In this document: piece by piece, positions 40,184 through 49,692 of the stretch
Layout of the letters: the number at the start of each line of letters is the position of its first letter
How positions within the stretch are numbered: position 1 is the first letter of the stretch
NCBI GenBank assembly: GCA_963789355.1
Contig: CAWBKK010000010.1
Span: forward strand, 434,001 to 498,000
Length of the DNA: 64,000 nt
Source of the DNA: Gaiellasilicea sp963789355
GTDB lineage: Bacteria > Actinomycetota > Thermoleophilia > Gaiellales > Gaiellaceae
Direction of reading: 5' to 3'
Program-made: the position numbers and the translations under genes
The notes under the pieces: model-generated
The model's database searches: none
What the model saw: the letters and a program-made list of their open reading frames with translations, nothing else
What the model was told of the DNA's origin: nothing

Positions 40184-40250
40184 GAAAAGGGATCTGCGAG
40201 AGCAGATCCCTTTTCGCGCCAAGACCCCTGAAGAGGCCGCTTCGCGGCCT
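40184..40250 (+). repeat. Double-hairpin dispersed repeat, copy E
   Basis: A perfect 14-bp stem (40184-40197 with 40202-40215, loop GAGA), then GCGCCAAGACCCCTGAAG at 40216-40233, then a second perfect stem AGGCCGC/GCGGCCT (40234-40250, loop TTC). The stem sequence differs entirely from copy D while the core is identical. Confidence 0.8.
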
Positions 40251-40305
40251 GGGCGCACGGGCGAGCGGCGCTGTCAAGATCCTTCACGTCGGTAACGTCG
40301 CGCTG

Positions 40306-41472
40306 ATGCGCCGGCTTCTCGTGCTCGTGTCCGTGGTCGTGTTCGTGGACGCGATGTTGTTCGGGGCGCTGGCGCCGCTGATCCCCGGGTACGCGGACGA
40401 GTTCGGGCTCTCGAAGACCGGCGCCGGGTTACTCGTCGCCTCGTTCGGCGCCGGGGCCTTGCTCGGCGGCGTTCCCGGCGGGCTCGCGGCCGCGCGCTGG
40501 GGGCCGAAGACCGCGGTCGTGGCCGGCCTCGTCCTGCTCGCCCTCTCCAGCTTCGCGTTCGCCGCCGCCGAAGGACCCTGGGCGCTCGGGCTCGCCCGGC
40601 TCGTGCAGGGGTTCTCGAGCACCACCACCTGGGCGGGCGCGCTCGCCTGGCTGACGGTCGCGACGCCCCGCGAGCGACGCGGCGAGCTGATCGGAACCGC
40701 CTTCGGCGCCGCCGTCTTCGGCGCCATCCTCGGGCCGATGTTCGGTGCCGTCGCCGACGCCGTCAGCGTCCGCGTCTCGTTTGCGGTCGTCGGCGTGGTC
40801 GCAGCGGTCCTCGCCGGCTGGGCGGCCACGCGGCCGGGAGCGGCACCGGAGCAGCAGGTCGCCGGAGCGGTGTCCCGCGCCTTCGCCGATCGGCGCTTCC
40901 TCGGCGGCCTGTGGCTCAACACCCTGCCCGCCTGGCTCTTCGGGACGCTCGTCGTCCTCGTGCCGCTCCAACTCGACGACGGAGGTTTCACGCCGCTCGC
41001 GATCGGTGCCGTCTTCCTCGCAGCCGGGCTCGTGGAGACGGTGGCCAACCCGCTGCTCGGCCGCTTCTCCGATCGCCGCGGCCGGCTCCTCCCCATCCGG
41101 GCCGCCCTCGCGGCGTCCGTCGGGGTCGCGCTCGCGTTCGCCTTCGCCCGCGACCCCTATCCCGTCGCAGTGCTGGCAGTTCTCGCCGCGATCTCGTTCG
41201 GCGCCTTCTACACGCCGGGCATGGCGCTCGTCTCCGACCGGGCAGAGTCCGCCGGGCTTTCGCAGGCGATCGGCTTCGGGATCATGAACACCGCCTGGGC
41301 GCTCGGAAACATGACCGGCCCGGCGCTCGCCGGTGCAGTCGCCGACGCAGCCGGCGACGGGGTGCCCTACGCGCTCGCCGCGGCGCTCTGCCTGCTCACG
41401 CTCATTGCGACGGGAACCGCTCGAGCACCCATGCGGCGTCGAGTGGCCGGCGACGGTAGCTCCGCCCGTTGA
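40306..41472 (+). CDS. MFS transporter, DHA1-like
   Basis: A 388-residue 12-helix major facilitator. VVFVDAMLFGALAPLIPGYADEFGLSKTGAGLL (helix 1), ARWGPKTAVVAGLVLLALSS (loop 2-3) and FSDRRGRLLPIRAALAASVG (loop 8-9) match drug/sugar efflux-type MFS. It stands alone downstream of the RNA pair. Its last 71 nt overlap the convergent gene. Confidence 0.88.
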   Translation: MRRLLVLVSVVVFVDAMLFGALAPLIPGYADEFGLSKTGAGLLVASFGAGALLGGVPGGLAAARWGPKTAVVAGLVLLALSSFAFAAAEGPWALGLARLVQGFSSTTTWAGALAWLTVATPRERRGELIGTAFGAAVFGAILGPMFGAVADAVSVRVSFAVVGVVAAVLAGWAATRPGAAPEQQVAGAVSRAFADRRFLGGLWLNTLPAWLFGTLVVLVPLQLDDGGFTPLAIGAVFLAAGLVETVANPLLGRFSDRRGRLLPIRAALAASVGVALAFAFARDPYPVAVLAVLAAISFGAFYTPGMALVSDRAESAGLSQAIGFGIMNTAWALGNMTGPALAGAVADAAGDGVPYALAAALCLLTLIATGTARAPMRRRVAGDGSSAR

Positions 41473-41890
41473 CGAGCGCGTAGTCCCCCGTCCGCGGATC
41501 CATCGACAGCCGCGACTCCGCCGGATACCAACGGTTGTGCCGGTCGATCAGATCGTTCACGTCGCCGAAGTCCCAGCGGCTCACGCGCTCGAGCCAGCCG
41601 CTCGCATCGCCGGCCCAGAGCCCGTACTCCTCCGCCAGCCGCTGCTCATGCTGAACCGTCAACGCATCGATCTCCCGCAGCCGCGCCATGTACGGCCGCG
41701 GCCCGCCGAGCGACACCAGGTAGCTGCCGGCATCGGGGCGGAAGTTCCGCAGGCGCACGGGAAGCGCACGACCTCGGAGCGGGCTGTCACGGAGGTCGGC
41801 CTCGAGCCCCTGCAGATTCCGCCGGTCGCGAGGCGTCTCCGGCAGGACGACTCCCTGCCGCATGATCCGCTCGCGCTCGCGCCGCCTCAC
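41402..41890 (-). CDS. Conserved hypothetical protein
   Basis: A 162-residue basic protein without signal peptide. Distinctive segments: LRNFRPDAGSYLVSLGGPRPYMARLREI, DVNDLIDRHNRWYPAESRLSMDPRTGDYALVNGRSYRR. The RHNRWYPAE and DPRTGDYV-like motifs look conserved, but I cannot name the family. It overlaps the MFS gene 3' end by 71 nt and reads with the two short genes upstream (41906-42492). Confidence 0.75.
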   Translation of the reverse strand: MRRRERERIMRQGVVLPETPRDRRNLQGLEADLRDSPLRGRALPVRLRNFRPDAGSYLVSLGGPRPYMARLREIDALTVQHEQRLAEEYGLWAGDASGWLERVSRWDFGDVNDLIDRHNRWYPAESRLSMDPRTGDYALVNGRSYRRRPLDAAWVLERFPSQ

Positions 41891-41905
41891 ACCGCCACGG
41901 TAGCT

Positions 41906-42094
41906 CTAGCGGCCGAGCAGGCGGCGCAGAATGCCGCGGGGCGGCTCAGGCTCCGACGCGGGCTCGGGCTCGGCGCCGGGCCGCTCGACCAGCCCGAGCA
42001 CGTTCTCCGTCGAGCGCTGCCGTGCCTGCTCGGCCCGCTCGCGATCTCCGCGCAGCGCCGCCCTCATGTCGTCGATCTGGCTCTCCTCTTTCAC
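41906..42094 (-). CDS. Small hypothetical protein
   Basis: A 62-residue protein with GTG start at 42094 overlapping the previous stop as GTGA. Helical, charged N-terminal half (KEESQIDDMRAALRGDRERAEQARQR) and a Pro/Glu-rich then basic C-terminus (RGILRRLLGR). Unknown function; coupled to the gene upstream. Confidence 0.6.
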   Translation of the reverse strand: MKEESQIDDMRAALRGDRERAEQARQRSTENVLGLVERPGAEPEPASEPEPPRGILRRLLGR

Positions 42095-42492
42095 GCGTCG
42101 AGGGTTCGATCCGCGCCGGACGGTTCCTCCCTCTCCAGCGCGACGCAGCGCCGGCGATCGCCCGGAAACGGCGAAGGCCCGTGCCGGAGCACTCGAAAGT
42201 GGACGCCCTCCAGCTCGAACGGATCGCCCGGTGGCGGCGGCGAGCCGTCCTGCTCGGCCAGCGCGTACCCCTCCGGCGAGGGCAGGAGGGCGAGCCAGCC
42301 GTCCGCAGGCACGGCGTCCGGGACCGCCACGGGCTTCGGCGCACGCTCGGGTGCGCGCTGGGATCCGGGCTCGGGCGTGCCCGCGACCTCGTCGACCAGC
42401 TCGACGACTCGGTCGATCAGGCCGGCCAGGCGATCGAGGGACGGCAGGACAACCGCGGGCGGGGACGGCCTTCGACGACGCCAAAGTCGCAT
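42091..42492 (-). CDS. Hypothetical protein
   Basis: A 133-residue protein from the ATG at 42492 (MRLWRRRRPSPPAVVLPSLDRLAGLIDRVVELVDEV). A basic, Pro-rich start, one amphipathic helix, then a beta-rich C-terminal region (GWLALLPSPEGYALAEQDGSPPP, FRVLRHGPSPFPGDRRRCVALE). No family recognised. First of a three-gene leftward operon, with 4-nt overlap to the next gene. Confidence 0.6.
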   Translation of the reverse strand: MRLWRRRRPSPPAVVLPSLDRLAGLIDRVVELVDEVAGTPEPGSQRAPERAPKPVAVPDAVPADGWLALLPSPEGYALAEQDGSPPPPGDPFELEGVHFRVLRHGPSPFPGDRRRCVALEREEPSGADRTLDA

Positions 42493-42510
42493 CCTGGGCG
42501 CTTTCGCGCC

Positions 42511-43425
42511 GTGCCCGAGACTCCCTGCCTCGCCCCTGCGTACGATCGGAGCGTGGACGAGCGCGACCGGCACCTCGTCTACAGCGTCACGAAGACGTTC
42601 CTCGGTGTCCTCTGCCTCCGGCTCGACCTCGACCTGGACGCCCCGGTGGCCACGTGGATCGACGATCGGCGCCTCCCTGCGGCGTCGCTGCGGCAGCTGC
42701 TCAACCACACGAGCGGGATCCCGGATTACGGCCGCCTCCCAGCATACGCCGAGGCCGTCCGAACCTCTCCGTCGGAGCCGTGGAGCGACGCGGAGTTGCT
42801 CTCGCACGCCCTCGCCCAAGGCCCCGACTTCGAGCCGGGCAGCGGCTGGGCGTACTCGAACACCGGCTACCTGCTCGTGCGCACGATCGTCGACGAGGTG
42901 GCCGCGGGTGGATTCCCGGGCGCGCTCGAGCGGGAGCTGCTCGGCCCGCTCGACCTCGCGAGCACGTCGGTCGCGCTCGAGCTCGACGACCTGGCGCCGC
43001 TCGTCCCCGGCTGGAGCACACAGCTCGGCGGAGACCGGCAGGACGTCCGCGGCCGCTACCACCCGCGCTGGGTCGGACACCGGACGCTCGCTTCGACCTC
43101 CGGCGACCAGCGGGCCTTCTGGACGGCCCTCGCCTCCGGCGAGCTCTGCGACCTCGACCGCTTGGCCGAGTCGGTCGGGATCGGTGCCTCCGCTCCTGGG
43201 TTCGTCCGTCCGAGCTACGGCCTCGGGGTCATGACCGATCCCGGGTTCCCGGGCGGTCTTCTGATCGGCCACGGTGGAGGCGGGCCGGGCTACGCCGCCG
43301 CCGCGTTCGCGGTGCTTCGAGAGCGCAACGACCCGCTCGTCGCCATCGAGCTCAGCGGCGACGAGCGGGTCGACGTCCAGGCGAAAGCGCTGGACGCGTT
43401 GCGCGAACGTGCTACCTCAGGTTGA
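42511..43425 (+). CDS. Beta-lactamase-like serine hydrolase
   Basis: A 304-residue protein (GTG at 42511; GTG at 42553 is an alternative). The class C beta-lactamase/penicillin-binding fold is shown by the nucleophile motif YSVTKTF (S25, K28), YSNTGYLLV (Tyr-x-Asn) and GHGGGGPGY in place of KTG near the C-terminus. The N-terminus is short for the family: about 25 residues precede the SxxK motif where 50-80 are usual, so the first strand is missing. Probably an esterase or D-aminopeptidase-like hydrolase. Confidence 0.8.
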   Translation: MPETPCLAPAYDRSVDERDRHLVYSVTKTFLGVLCLRLDLDLDAPVATWIDDRRLPAASLRQLLNHTSGIPDYGRLPAYAEAVRTSPSEPWSDAELLSHALAQGPDFEPGSGWAYSNTGYLLVRTIVDEVAAGGFPGALERELLGPLDLASTSVALELDDLAPLVPGWSTQLGGDRQDVRGRYHPRWVGHRTLASTSGDQRAFWTALASGELCDLDRLAESVGIGASAPGFVRPSYGLGVMTDPGFPGGLLIGHGGGGPGYAAAAFAVLRERNDPLVAIELSGDERVDVQAKALDALRERATSG

Positions 43426-44392
43426 ACGTCTTGCGGACCGGCGCGCTCGTCCGGGCCGACGTGTCCCGCACGGCGATCGTGACTGTGTAGCGGCCCGTGC
43501 CACGGAAGCGGACGGCCGGCACCCAGTTGCGGGTGTAGACGCCACACGGATTCGGCGCGATCCGGGTCGTGAAGCGCCGCGTCTGCGACACCTTTCCGGG
43601 ACGCGAGTCGGTCGCGAGGATCGTCAGGTTCCGCGGCGAGTCGTCGCAGATCCGGAACCGCGCGTAGAGCCGAGCGCCGAGGAAGCGGACCGAGACCAGA
43701 GTCACGGTCGGCCGCGCGTTCGTCACCGGCACCGACGGGACGATGATCCCGGTCGGGTTCGACAGAGCCGAGCCGGCACCGTTGGCGTTGCGGCCCGTGA
43801 CTTCGACGCGCACGCGGAAGCCGACGTCTGCGTTGCGGACGCCGTACGTCTTGCCGGTCGCGCCCGTCACGACGACACACGAGATCGCATCGACGTCGCA
43901 CCGTTGCCACTGGTACGTGTAGGAGGTCGGCGTGTTCGTCCACGTCCCCTCTTCAGCCGTGAGCTCCTGACCGGCCTCTGGCTCGCCGGTGATCGTCGGA
44001 CGCGCCGTGTTGCGCGGAGCGGCGCTCGCGGCGACGACGCCGGTCTGCACCGAGCGGGCGTTCGTCGCGCCCTCGGCGTTGATTCCGGTCACGCGCACAC
44101 GCATCGTCCGGCCGGACTCGGCCGTCGTGAGCAGGTACGTCTTCTGGACGGCGCCGCTGACGTTGACGCACGAAGCGCCCGCCGGGTTGCAGCGCTGCCA
44201 CTGGTACTGGAACGCCGTCGGGCTGTTGCTCCAGGTTCCGTTCTGCGCCGTCAGCGTCTCCCCGACGCGCGCCGTGCCCGTGATCGTCGGCGGTGCGGTG
44301 TTCGCGGGGGGCGCCGCGACGGCCGGAGCCGCCCAAACGCAGAAAGCCCCCACCATGGTTCCCAAACTCAGTACTACTCTCTTTGTGCTCAC
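43412..44392 (-). CDS. Secreted protein with tandem Ig-like repeats
   Basis: A 326-residue protein with a signal peptide (VVLSLGTMVGAFCVWAAPAVA). Two repeats of about 90 residues each start with NTAPPTITGTARVGETLTAQNGTW-type sequence and contain YQWQRC plus a second Cys, a bacterial Ig-like module common in this group of Actinobacteria. A C-terminal all-beta domain ends VRKTFNLR. Probably cell-wall or extracellular; no anchor is seen. Its 3' end overlaps the convergent hydrolase by 14 nt. Confidence 0.82.
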   Translation of the reverse strand: MSTKRVVLSLGTMVGAFCVWAAPAVAAPPANTAPPTITGTARVGETLTAQNGTWSNSPTAFQYQWQRCNPAGASCVNVSGAVQKTYLLTTAESGRTMRVRVTGINAEGATNARSVQTGVVAASAAPRNTARPTITGEPEAGQELTAEEGTWTNTPTSYTYQWQRCDVDAISCVVVTGATGKTYGVRNADVGFRVRVEVTGRNANGAGSALSNPTGIIVPSVPVTNARPTVTLVSVRFLGARLYARFRICDDSPRNLTILATDSRPGKVSQTRRFTTRIAPNPCGVYTRNWVPAVRFRGTGRYTVTIAVRDTSARTSAPVRKTFNLR

Positions 44393-44544
44393 AGCAGAAT
44401 GTCCTTTCGATAAGGATTACTTATTGCAAACGGGAAAGAAGGTGGCCCGGTTCTGGCCCTTACCAAGTCCTTACGTCTGCAGGCACCTGAATCCGATCCG
44501 CCGGGGTATGGGTAGAGAGAGACAAGCGAACGAGGGGGAATCAG

Positions 44545-45453
44545 ATGCGACGAGTGATCCTGTTGACGGTTGCGATGCTCGCGGTGGGAGCGTCGGCCGC
44601 ATTCGCGCAAGACACGTATCCGAAGAAGATCGCGCTGCCGAACGGGTTCGCGCCCGAGGGGCTCGAGAGCGGGTTCAAGAACACGTTCTATGTCGGCTCC
44701 GTCGGCACCGGCGCCGTCCGGATCGGCGACCTGCGCACCGGCCAGACCCGACCTCTGGTCGACGGCGCCCCCAATGTGCGCTCGGCGACGGGGATCGAGT
44801 TCGATCGTGGCCGGCTCTGGGTCGCAGGCGGCCGCTTCGGCAACGCGCGCGTCTACAACGCCGGAACCGGTGCGCTGCTCCAGGAGATCCAACTCGCCAC
44901 CGGCTCCGGGGGAACCTTCATCAACGACGCCGTCGTCACGCGACGAGCGGTCTACTTCACCGACTCGCAGCGGCCCGTCATCTACAAGGTTGCGCTCTCC
45001 CGGAGCGGCCGTCCCGGTGCGGTCACGACGATTCCGCTACTCGGGGAGTACACGCATGTCCCCGGCGAGTTCAACCTGAACGGCATCGTCGCGACGAGCG
45101 GCCAGACGCTGATCGCCGTCCAGACCTTCGCGCGCAAGCTCTACAAGATCGACCCGAAGACGGGCGTCGCCAAGCTGATCGATCTCGGCGGCTACAACCT
45201 CTCGAATGGCGACGGGTTGCTGCTTCGCAGCGAGACGCTGTATGTCGTCCAGAACTTCGACAACAAGGTCGCGGTCCTCGAGCTGTCACGCAACCGGACC
45301 AGGGCAACGTTCGAACGCGCGATCACCGATCCGGGCAACCTCGACGTGCCGACGACGATCGATGCCGTCGGCAACCGGCTCTACGTCGTCAACGCCCGCT
45401 TCGGGACGACGACGCCGACCGACCAGGCCTACCACGTCGTTCGACTTCCCTAG
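44545..45453 (+). CDS. Secreted beta-propeller (SMP-30/strictosidine-synthase-like) protein
   Basis: A 302-residue protein with a signal peptide (RRVILLTVAMLAVGASAAFA). Repeated beta-strand units such as GIEFDRGRLWVAGGRFGNARVYN, AVYFTDSQRPVIYKV and ETLYVVQNFDNKVAVLEL form a six-bladed propeller resembling SMP-30/gluconolactonase-like proteins. No catalytic set could be assigned. The 152-bp gap upstream shows an AGGGGGAA ribosome site and no other gene. Confidence 0.8.
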   Translation: MRRVILLTVAMLAVGASAAFAQDTYPKKIALPNGFAPEGLESGFKNTFYVGSVGTGAVRIGDLRTGQTRPLVDGAPNVRSATGIEFDRGRLWVAGGRFGNARVYNAGTGALLQEIQLATGSGGTFINDAVVTRRAVYFTDSQRPVIYKVALSRSGRPGAVTTIPLLGEYTHVPGEFNLNGIVATSGQTLIAVQTFARKLYKIDPKTGVAKLIDLGGYNLSNGDGLLLRSETLYVVQNFDNKVAVLELSRNRTRATFERAITDPGNLDVPTTIDAVGNRLYVVNARFGTTTPTDQAYHVVRLP

Positions 45454-45463
45454 GGGGAGCATC

Positions 45464-45496
45464 GTGCGCCGCCCGGGAGAACCCCGGGCGGCGCAC
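45464..45496. terminator. Bidirectional terminator-like hairpin
   Basis: A perfect 14-bp stem GTGCGCCGCCCGGG/CCCGGGCGGCGCAC with loop AGAAC between the convergent propeller and dinB genes. Confidence 0.75.
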
Positions 45497-45510
45497 CGGT
45501 CGGCAGCAGC

Positions 45511-46707
45511 TCAATCGGGAAGCAGGGGCATCGTCAGCCCTTCCTCCCGGCCGATCAGCACTGCGCGGGTCAGCGACGCCGATCCGTAGCGGTCGCGCAC
45601 GCCGTCGACGGCGGCGTCGAGCGCCCCGTCGTCGCGCCGATCGAACGGGAGCACGAGCTGGACCGCATCGTCGTTCTCGAGGTTGGCGACGGCGACGCCG
45701 ACGAGCGTGACGCCACGGCGCTCGATCGTCGGCATCGCCGCTGCGAGGAGCCCTCGGCTGGTGGAGAGGATCGCGTGCGTCTGCGCGGTCGGCCGGGCGA
45801 GCGTGTGCGACCTGGTGGCCCGGGTGAAGTCGTCGAACCGGAGCCGGAGCACGACCGTGCGTCCGACGCGTCGCGCGGCGCGCAGACGCCGCGTCACCCG
45901 GTCGACGAGCGCGATCACGGCGGCGTCGAGCGCCTCCGGTGAGGTCGGCGACCGGCCGAGCGCACGCTGCGACCCGATCGAGCCGCGCCGACGGCCCGTC
46001 TGCACCGGACGCGGATCGAGATTGTGCGCGAGCGCGTGCAGATGCCGGCCCGAAGCGCGCCCGAGCATCGACACCAGCACCGATTCGGGCAGGAGCGCGA
46101 CCTGGCGCACCTGCGCGATCCCCCTCGACCGCAGCTTGGCGGCGGTGACGGGGCCGACCCCCCACAGCCGTTCGATCGGAAGCGGATGGAGAAAGGCAAG
46201 CTCACGGTCGGGAGGCACGACGAGCAGTCCGTCGGGCTTCGCGACGCCGCTCGCGACCTTGGCGAGGAACTTCGTCCTGGCGACGCCGACAGTGATCGGC
46301 AGCCCGACCCGCTCCGCCACGTCGCGCCGCAGCCGCTCGGCGATCTCGACCGGCGTTCCGAACGCCCGCTCCATCCCCCGGACGTCGAGAAACGCCTCGT
46401 CGATCGAGAGCCCTTCGACGAGCGGCGTCGTGTTCTCGAAGACCTCGAAGACGGCCTTGCTCGCCTCGACATACGCGGCGAAACGAGGCCTGACCACGAC
46501 CGCATCCGGGCAGAGCCGCCGCGCCTGGCGCTCATTCATCGCGGTCCGGACCCCCGCAGCCTTCGCCTCGTAGCTCGCGGCGAGGACGACGCCCATGCCC
46601 ACGAGCACCGGCCGCCCACGCAATCGCCGTTCGTCCCGTTGCTCGACCGACGCGAAGAACGCGTCCAGGTCGGCGTGCAGGATCGTCGCTTTGCCGGACA
46701 CGAACAT
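45511..46707 (-). CDS. dinB: Translesion DNA polymerase IV
   Basis: A 398-residue Y-family polymerase. Catalytic D13 in LHADLDAFFASVE and D103/E104 in SIDEAFLD, the VLAASYEAKAAGVR finger, thumb HhH GVGPVTAAKLRSRG, and the little-finger domain. The C-terminus PLLPD lacks a clear beta-clamp QxxLF box. A perfect LexA operator covers its start codon, so it is SOS-regulated. Confidence 0.95.
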   Translation of the reverse strand: MFVSGKATILHADLDAFFASVEQRDERRLRGRPVLVGMGVVLAASYEAKAAGVRTAMNERQARRLCPDAVVVRPRFAAYVEASKAVFEVFENTTPLVEGLSIDEAFLDVRGMERAFGTPVEIAERLRRDVAERVGLPITVGVARTKFLAKVASGVAKPDGLLVVPPDRELAFLHPLPIERLWGVGPVTAAKLRSRGIAQVRQVALLPESVLVSMLGRASGRHLHALAHNLDPRPVQTGRRRGSIGSQRALGRSPTSPEALDAAVIALVDRVTRRLRAARRVGRTVVLRLRFDDFTRATRSHTLARPTAQTHAILSTSRGLLAAAMPTIERRGVTLVGVAVANLENDDAVQLVLPFDRRDDGALDAAVDGVRDRYGSASLTRAVLIGREEGLTMPLLPD

Positions 46708-46714
46708 ATGTTCG
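46701..46714. promoter_or_regulatory. LexA (SOS) box over the dinB start codon
   Basis: CGAACATATGTTCG, a perfect palindrome that matches the Gram-positive/actinobacterial SOS box CGAAC-N4-GTTCG. The dinB ATG lies inside it (46705-46707). This suggests a leaderless or very short-leader transcript whose start is blocked by LexA. Confidence 0.88.
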
Positions 46715-46719
46715 CACAG

Positions 46720-47316
46720 TCAGAGCAGCGCCACCAACCACTCCCGCACGGCCTCGGCGACCGGGCCGGCGGCGCGGAGGCTGTGGTCGCCGGGAATCAG
46801 GACCACTCGACGCAGCGTCCCGGGCGGGGGGATCCCGAACGGATCGCGCTCGCCCTGAACGACGAGAGTCGGCACCGTCACCGCGTCGAGCTCCGGCAGC
46901 CGGCTCGGCGCGGACGCGCGGCCGGGCGGCCGCAGCGGGAAGGCGAGGCAGAGAACGCCGGCGGCACCGGTCGCGGCGGCGGTGCGGCAGGCGACGCGCG
47001 CGCCCGCTGAGCGGCCGCCGACCAGGAGCGGAAGGTCGCGCAGCTCTCCTGCGCGAAGCTGACCGACGACCGAGACCCAGGCTTCGTCGAGCTGAGCGGC
47101 CGGCGCCTGCGAACGCCGCCCCGCGACCCGGTACGGCTGCTCCACGAGCGCAACGGACACGCCCGCGCGGAGTGCTGCAGTCGTCGCCGCGACGAGGTCG
47201 GGAGCGGCGACTCCTCCTCCCGCCCCGTGCCCGAGCACGAGCCCGGCGCCCGGGTCGGCCGCCCGATGCATGTGCACGCGCGCCTGTCCTCGCGGGGTAT
47301 CGAGCTCCAGCATCAA
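46720..47316 (-). CDS. Alpha/beta hydrolase, KANL3/Tex30-like
   Basis: A 198-residue hydrolase: GHGAGGGV oxyanion region at about 29-36, nucleophile elbow GGRSAGARVA at about 99-108, Asp in VQGERDPFG, and His in PGDHSLR. The nucleophile serine is in the RSAG context of the Tex30 family. It ends 12 bp before dinB, but the LexA box between them gives dinB separate control. Confidence 0.82.
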   Translation of the reverse strand: MMLELDTPRGQARVHMHRAADPGAGLVLGHGAGGGVAAPDLVAATTAALRAGVSVALVEQPYRVAGRRSQAPAAQLDEAWVSVVGQLRAGELRDLPLLVGGRSAGARVACRTAAATGAAGVLCLAFPLRPPGRASAPSRLPELDAVTVPTLVVQGERDPFGIPPPGTLRRVVLIPGDHSLRAAGPVAEAVREWLVALL

Positions 47317-47356
47317 CGGCTACTCTGCCCTCTGCTCGCGGGCCGGAGGGGGTTAG

Positions 47357-49691
47357 GTGGGACGAAAGCTGCTCGTGCTCTGCGGCGGTGTTGTCGCCGC
47401 CGCGGCGATCGCCGGGTCGGCGGCCGCCGCGAACCAGCCTCAACGGCCGGTGCCGTCGCTGACACCCGTCGCGACGGAGCGGCTCTGGAGCGAGCTCGTG
47501 CGGCGACCCCGCGTCCAGTCCGTGCTCGAACGGACGGCAGAGTGCCGGCCGCTCCGAGCCGTCTTCTACGCGGCGACGGACTGGCTCCGGCTCGCGACCA
47601 AGCTTGCGGCGACCGCCTCGCCCTGCGCGCAGTACTACATCTCCATCCCGCCGCCGTAACCGACAAGTCGCAGCCACGAGCCGAACGAGGCCTGGCGGAT
47701 CCGGGCGCTCGGGGCGCAGTTTCATGCGCTCGCGGAGATCAACGTCACCGGCTGGACCGCCTGGGTCGCCTCGACCGGCAACTCCTGGTACGCGGCCGGT
47801 GTCGAGGCGCGGCGACGGATGGAGACGGCCGGGTACCTCGTCGCCGCGGGCGACACCTGGGCTTTGAACGAGCTCTCCTCGGCGGTGCGCCAGGGCACCG
47901 GCAACGCGCGCGCAAACATGCGCGCCTTCCTCAACGGCCTTTATGACGGCGTCGACGCGCTTCCGGCCGTGCGCGGGGACGGTGTTCATCGCCGGGATCG
48001 GCCAGGCGACCGCCGACCTCTCCCTCTACCAGGCGCGGCTGCAGGACTGGTACGAGGACACGGGCTTCTGGAGCGATCTCAGCCGCTTCGCCAGCGACTG
48101 GTCGCAGGAGGTCTACGGCGACGTCCGTCACTACGCCATCCCCGGCGCGGCGCACGAGGCACGACGGGATCTCCTGAACGAGTACCTCCAGCATCAGACC
48201 ACCCTCGCCGGCGTCGCGCCCGCAACGGGCGACGCAGCGCGGTCGTTCCTCGCGGCCGCCTACAGCCCGCTCGCGAACGCAGCGTGGCGCTACGACGCGG
48301 CGTTTGGCTGGACGGACGTGCCGGTCGAGCTGATGCAGGACTACGTCTCCGCCCAGACCTATGCGATGCGCTCGGCCGGCAACAGCCGCTTCGGCTACGC
48401 CTGGTCGCCGAAGAACAGCTCGAGCGCGGACTCCGACGCGCTGCTCGTCCGCCTCGCGGCCGCAATCGCCGACTCGGCCGACGCGCCGGATGCGGCCTGC
48501 GGCGCGAGCTGGTGCAATCGCGACCTTGCCGGCGCAACGGCTGCCACCGCCTGGCAGACCTTCGGGGCCTGGAAGCCGTCGCGGCTCTCGTTCAGCTCCG
48601 GCGAGCAGACGCTCGAGCCCGGCGCACCCTCCGCACCGCTGACGGTCGAGCTGCAGACGAGCACCGGCACGGCCTATACCGCCGGGGTTCCGGTGACGCT
48701 CGAGCTTTCGTCGTCCTCGCCGTCGGGAGAGCTCTCGACGAACCCCGGCGGCCCGTGGACGGCGACGCTGGCGACGCCGATCGCCTCGGGCGCGAGCGCG
48801 GCGACCTTCTACTTCCGCGACAGCGGCGTCGGCTCGGCCACGATCACGGCCGCGGCAGCAGGGAAGACGGCGGCCACGCAGGCGATCACGATCGGCACTC
48901 CCGCGGCCTCTCCGCCGCCGTCGGCCGGTGGTGGTGGCGGCGGCCCGGCACCGGATCTCACAGTCCAGGCGAGTTCAACGTCCTCGGCGCCCGCTGTCGG
49001 CGACACGCTCACCTACGTCGTCAGCGTCAGGAACCTGGGCGGCCCGGCGTCGCGCGCGTTGCTCGCCGTCCAGCTCCCGTCGCAGGTCGCCTACACCGGC
49101 AGCCAGGCGGACCGCGGCCCAGGCTGCACCGGCACGGCGACGCTCGCGTGCGACCTCGACTACCTGGCCGGCGACCTCGTGGCCACGGTGCGGATCAGCG
49201 CCACCGTGCGCGAGGCGGGAACGCTGAGCTTCACGGCGGTTTCGTCGTCGCAACCGGGTGACGCGCAACCGGGCAATGACGCGGCCGGCGTCACCATCGT
49301 CGTCGCGCGGCTGGCGACGATCCGACCGCCGGCGCAGCTCCGCCCCACTCTTCGCGCCGTCGCCACGCCCGCGCGCGTCACGAGGGCGGGCGGAGCGGCG
49401 GTCGTGTCCGTCCGCTTCGCGGTCGGCGGCGCCGCGAGACTCGAGGCGCGCGTGACGCCGCTGAGCTCGACGCGCCCGATCCAACTGCTGGCGGGAACGA
49501 CGCTGGGAGGAGTCCGGTCGACGAAGCGACGGTCGACCGCGGCGGCCACGGTTGCGCGCCCGGGGACGTACCCCTTCAGAGCGCGCGTCGGCGCGGCGAA
49601 CTTGATCCGCGGCCGGACGTATCTCGTCCGGCTCACCGCCCTCGACAGCGGCGGCCAACGGCGGACGCTGGCGATCCGTTTCAAAGCCTGA
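47357..49691 (+). pseudogene. Secreted protein with bacterial Ig/DUF11 domains, broken by frameshifts
   Basis: Reads as one gene in three frames. 47357-47659 encodes a signal peptide (KLLVLCGGVVAAAAIAGSAAAA) and helical region ending ISIPPP and TAA. The same frame then gives EAWRIRALGAQFHALAEINVTGW... up to about 47,965. From about 47,975 the frame changes (TVFIAGIGQATADLSLYQ...) and runs to 49691. One missing base near 47,655, one extra near 47,680 and one extra G in CGGGG near 47,968 would restore it. The downstream part holds a helical domain, Ig-like LSSSSPSGELSTNP, a poly-Gly hinge and a DUF11 repeat (DLTVQASSTSSAPAVGDTLTYVVSVRN). Extracellular function unknown. Sequencing error cannot be excluded. 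Confidence 0.7.
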
Positions 49692-49692
49692 C

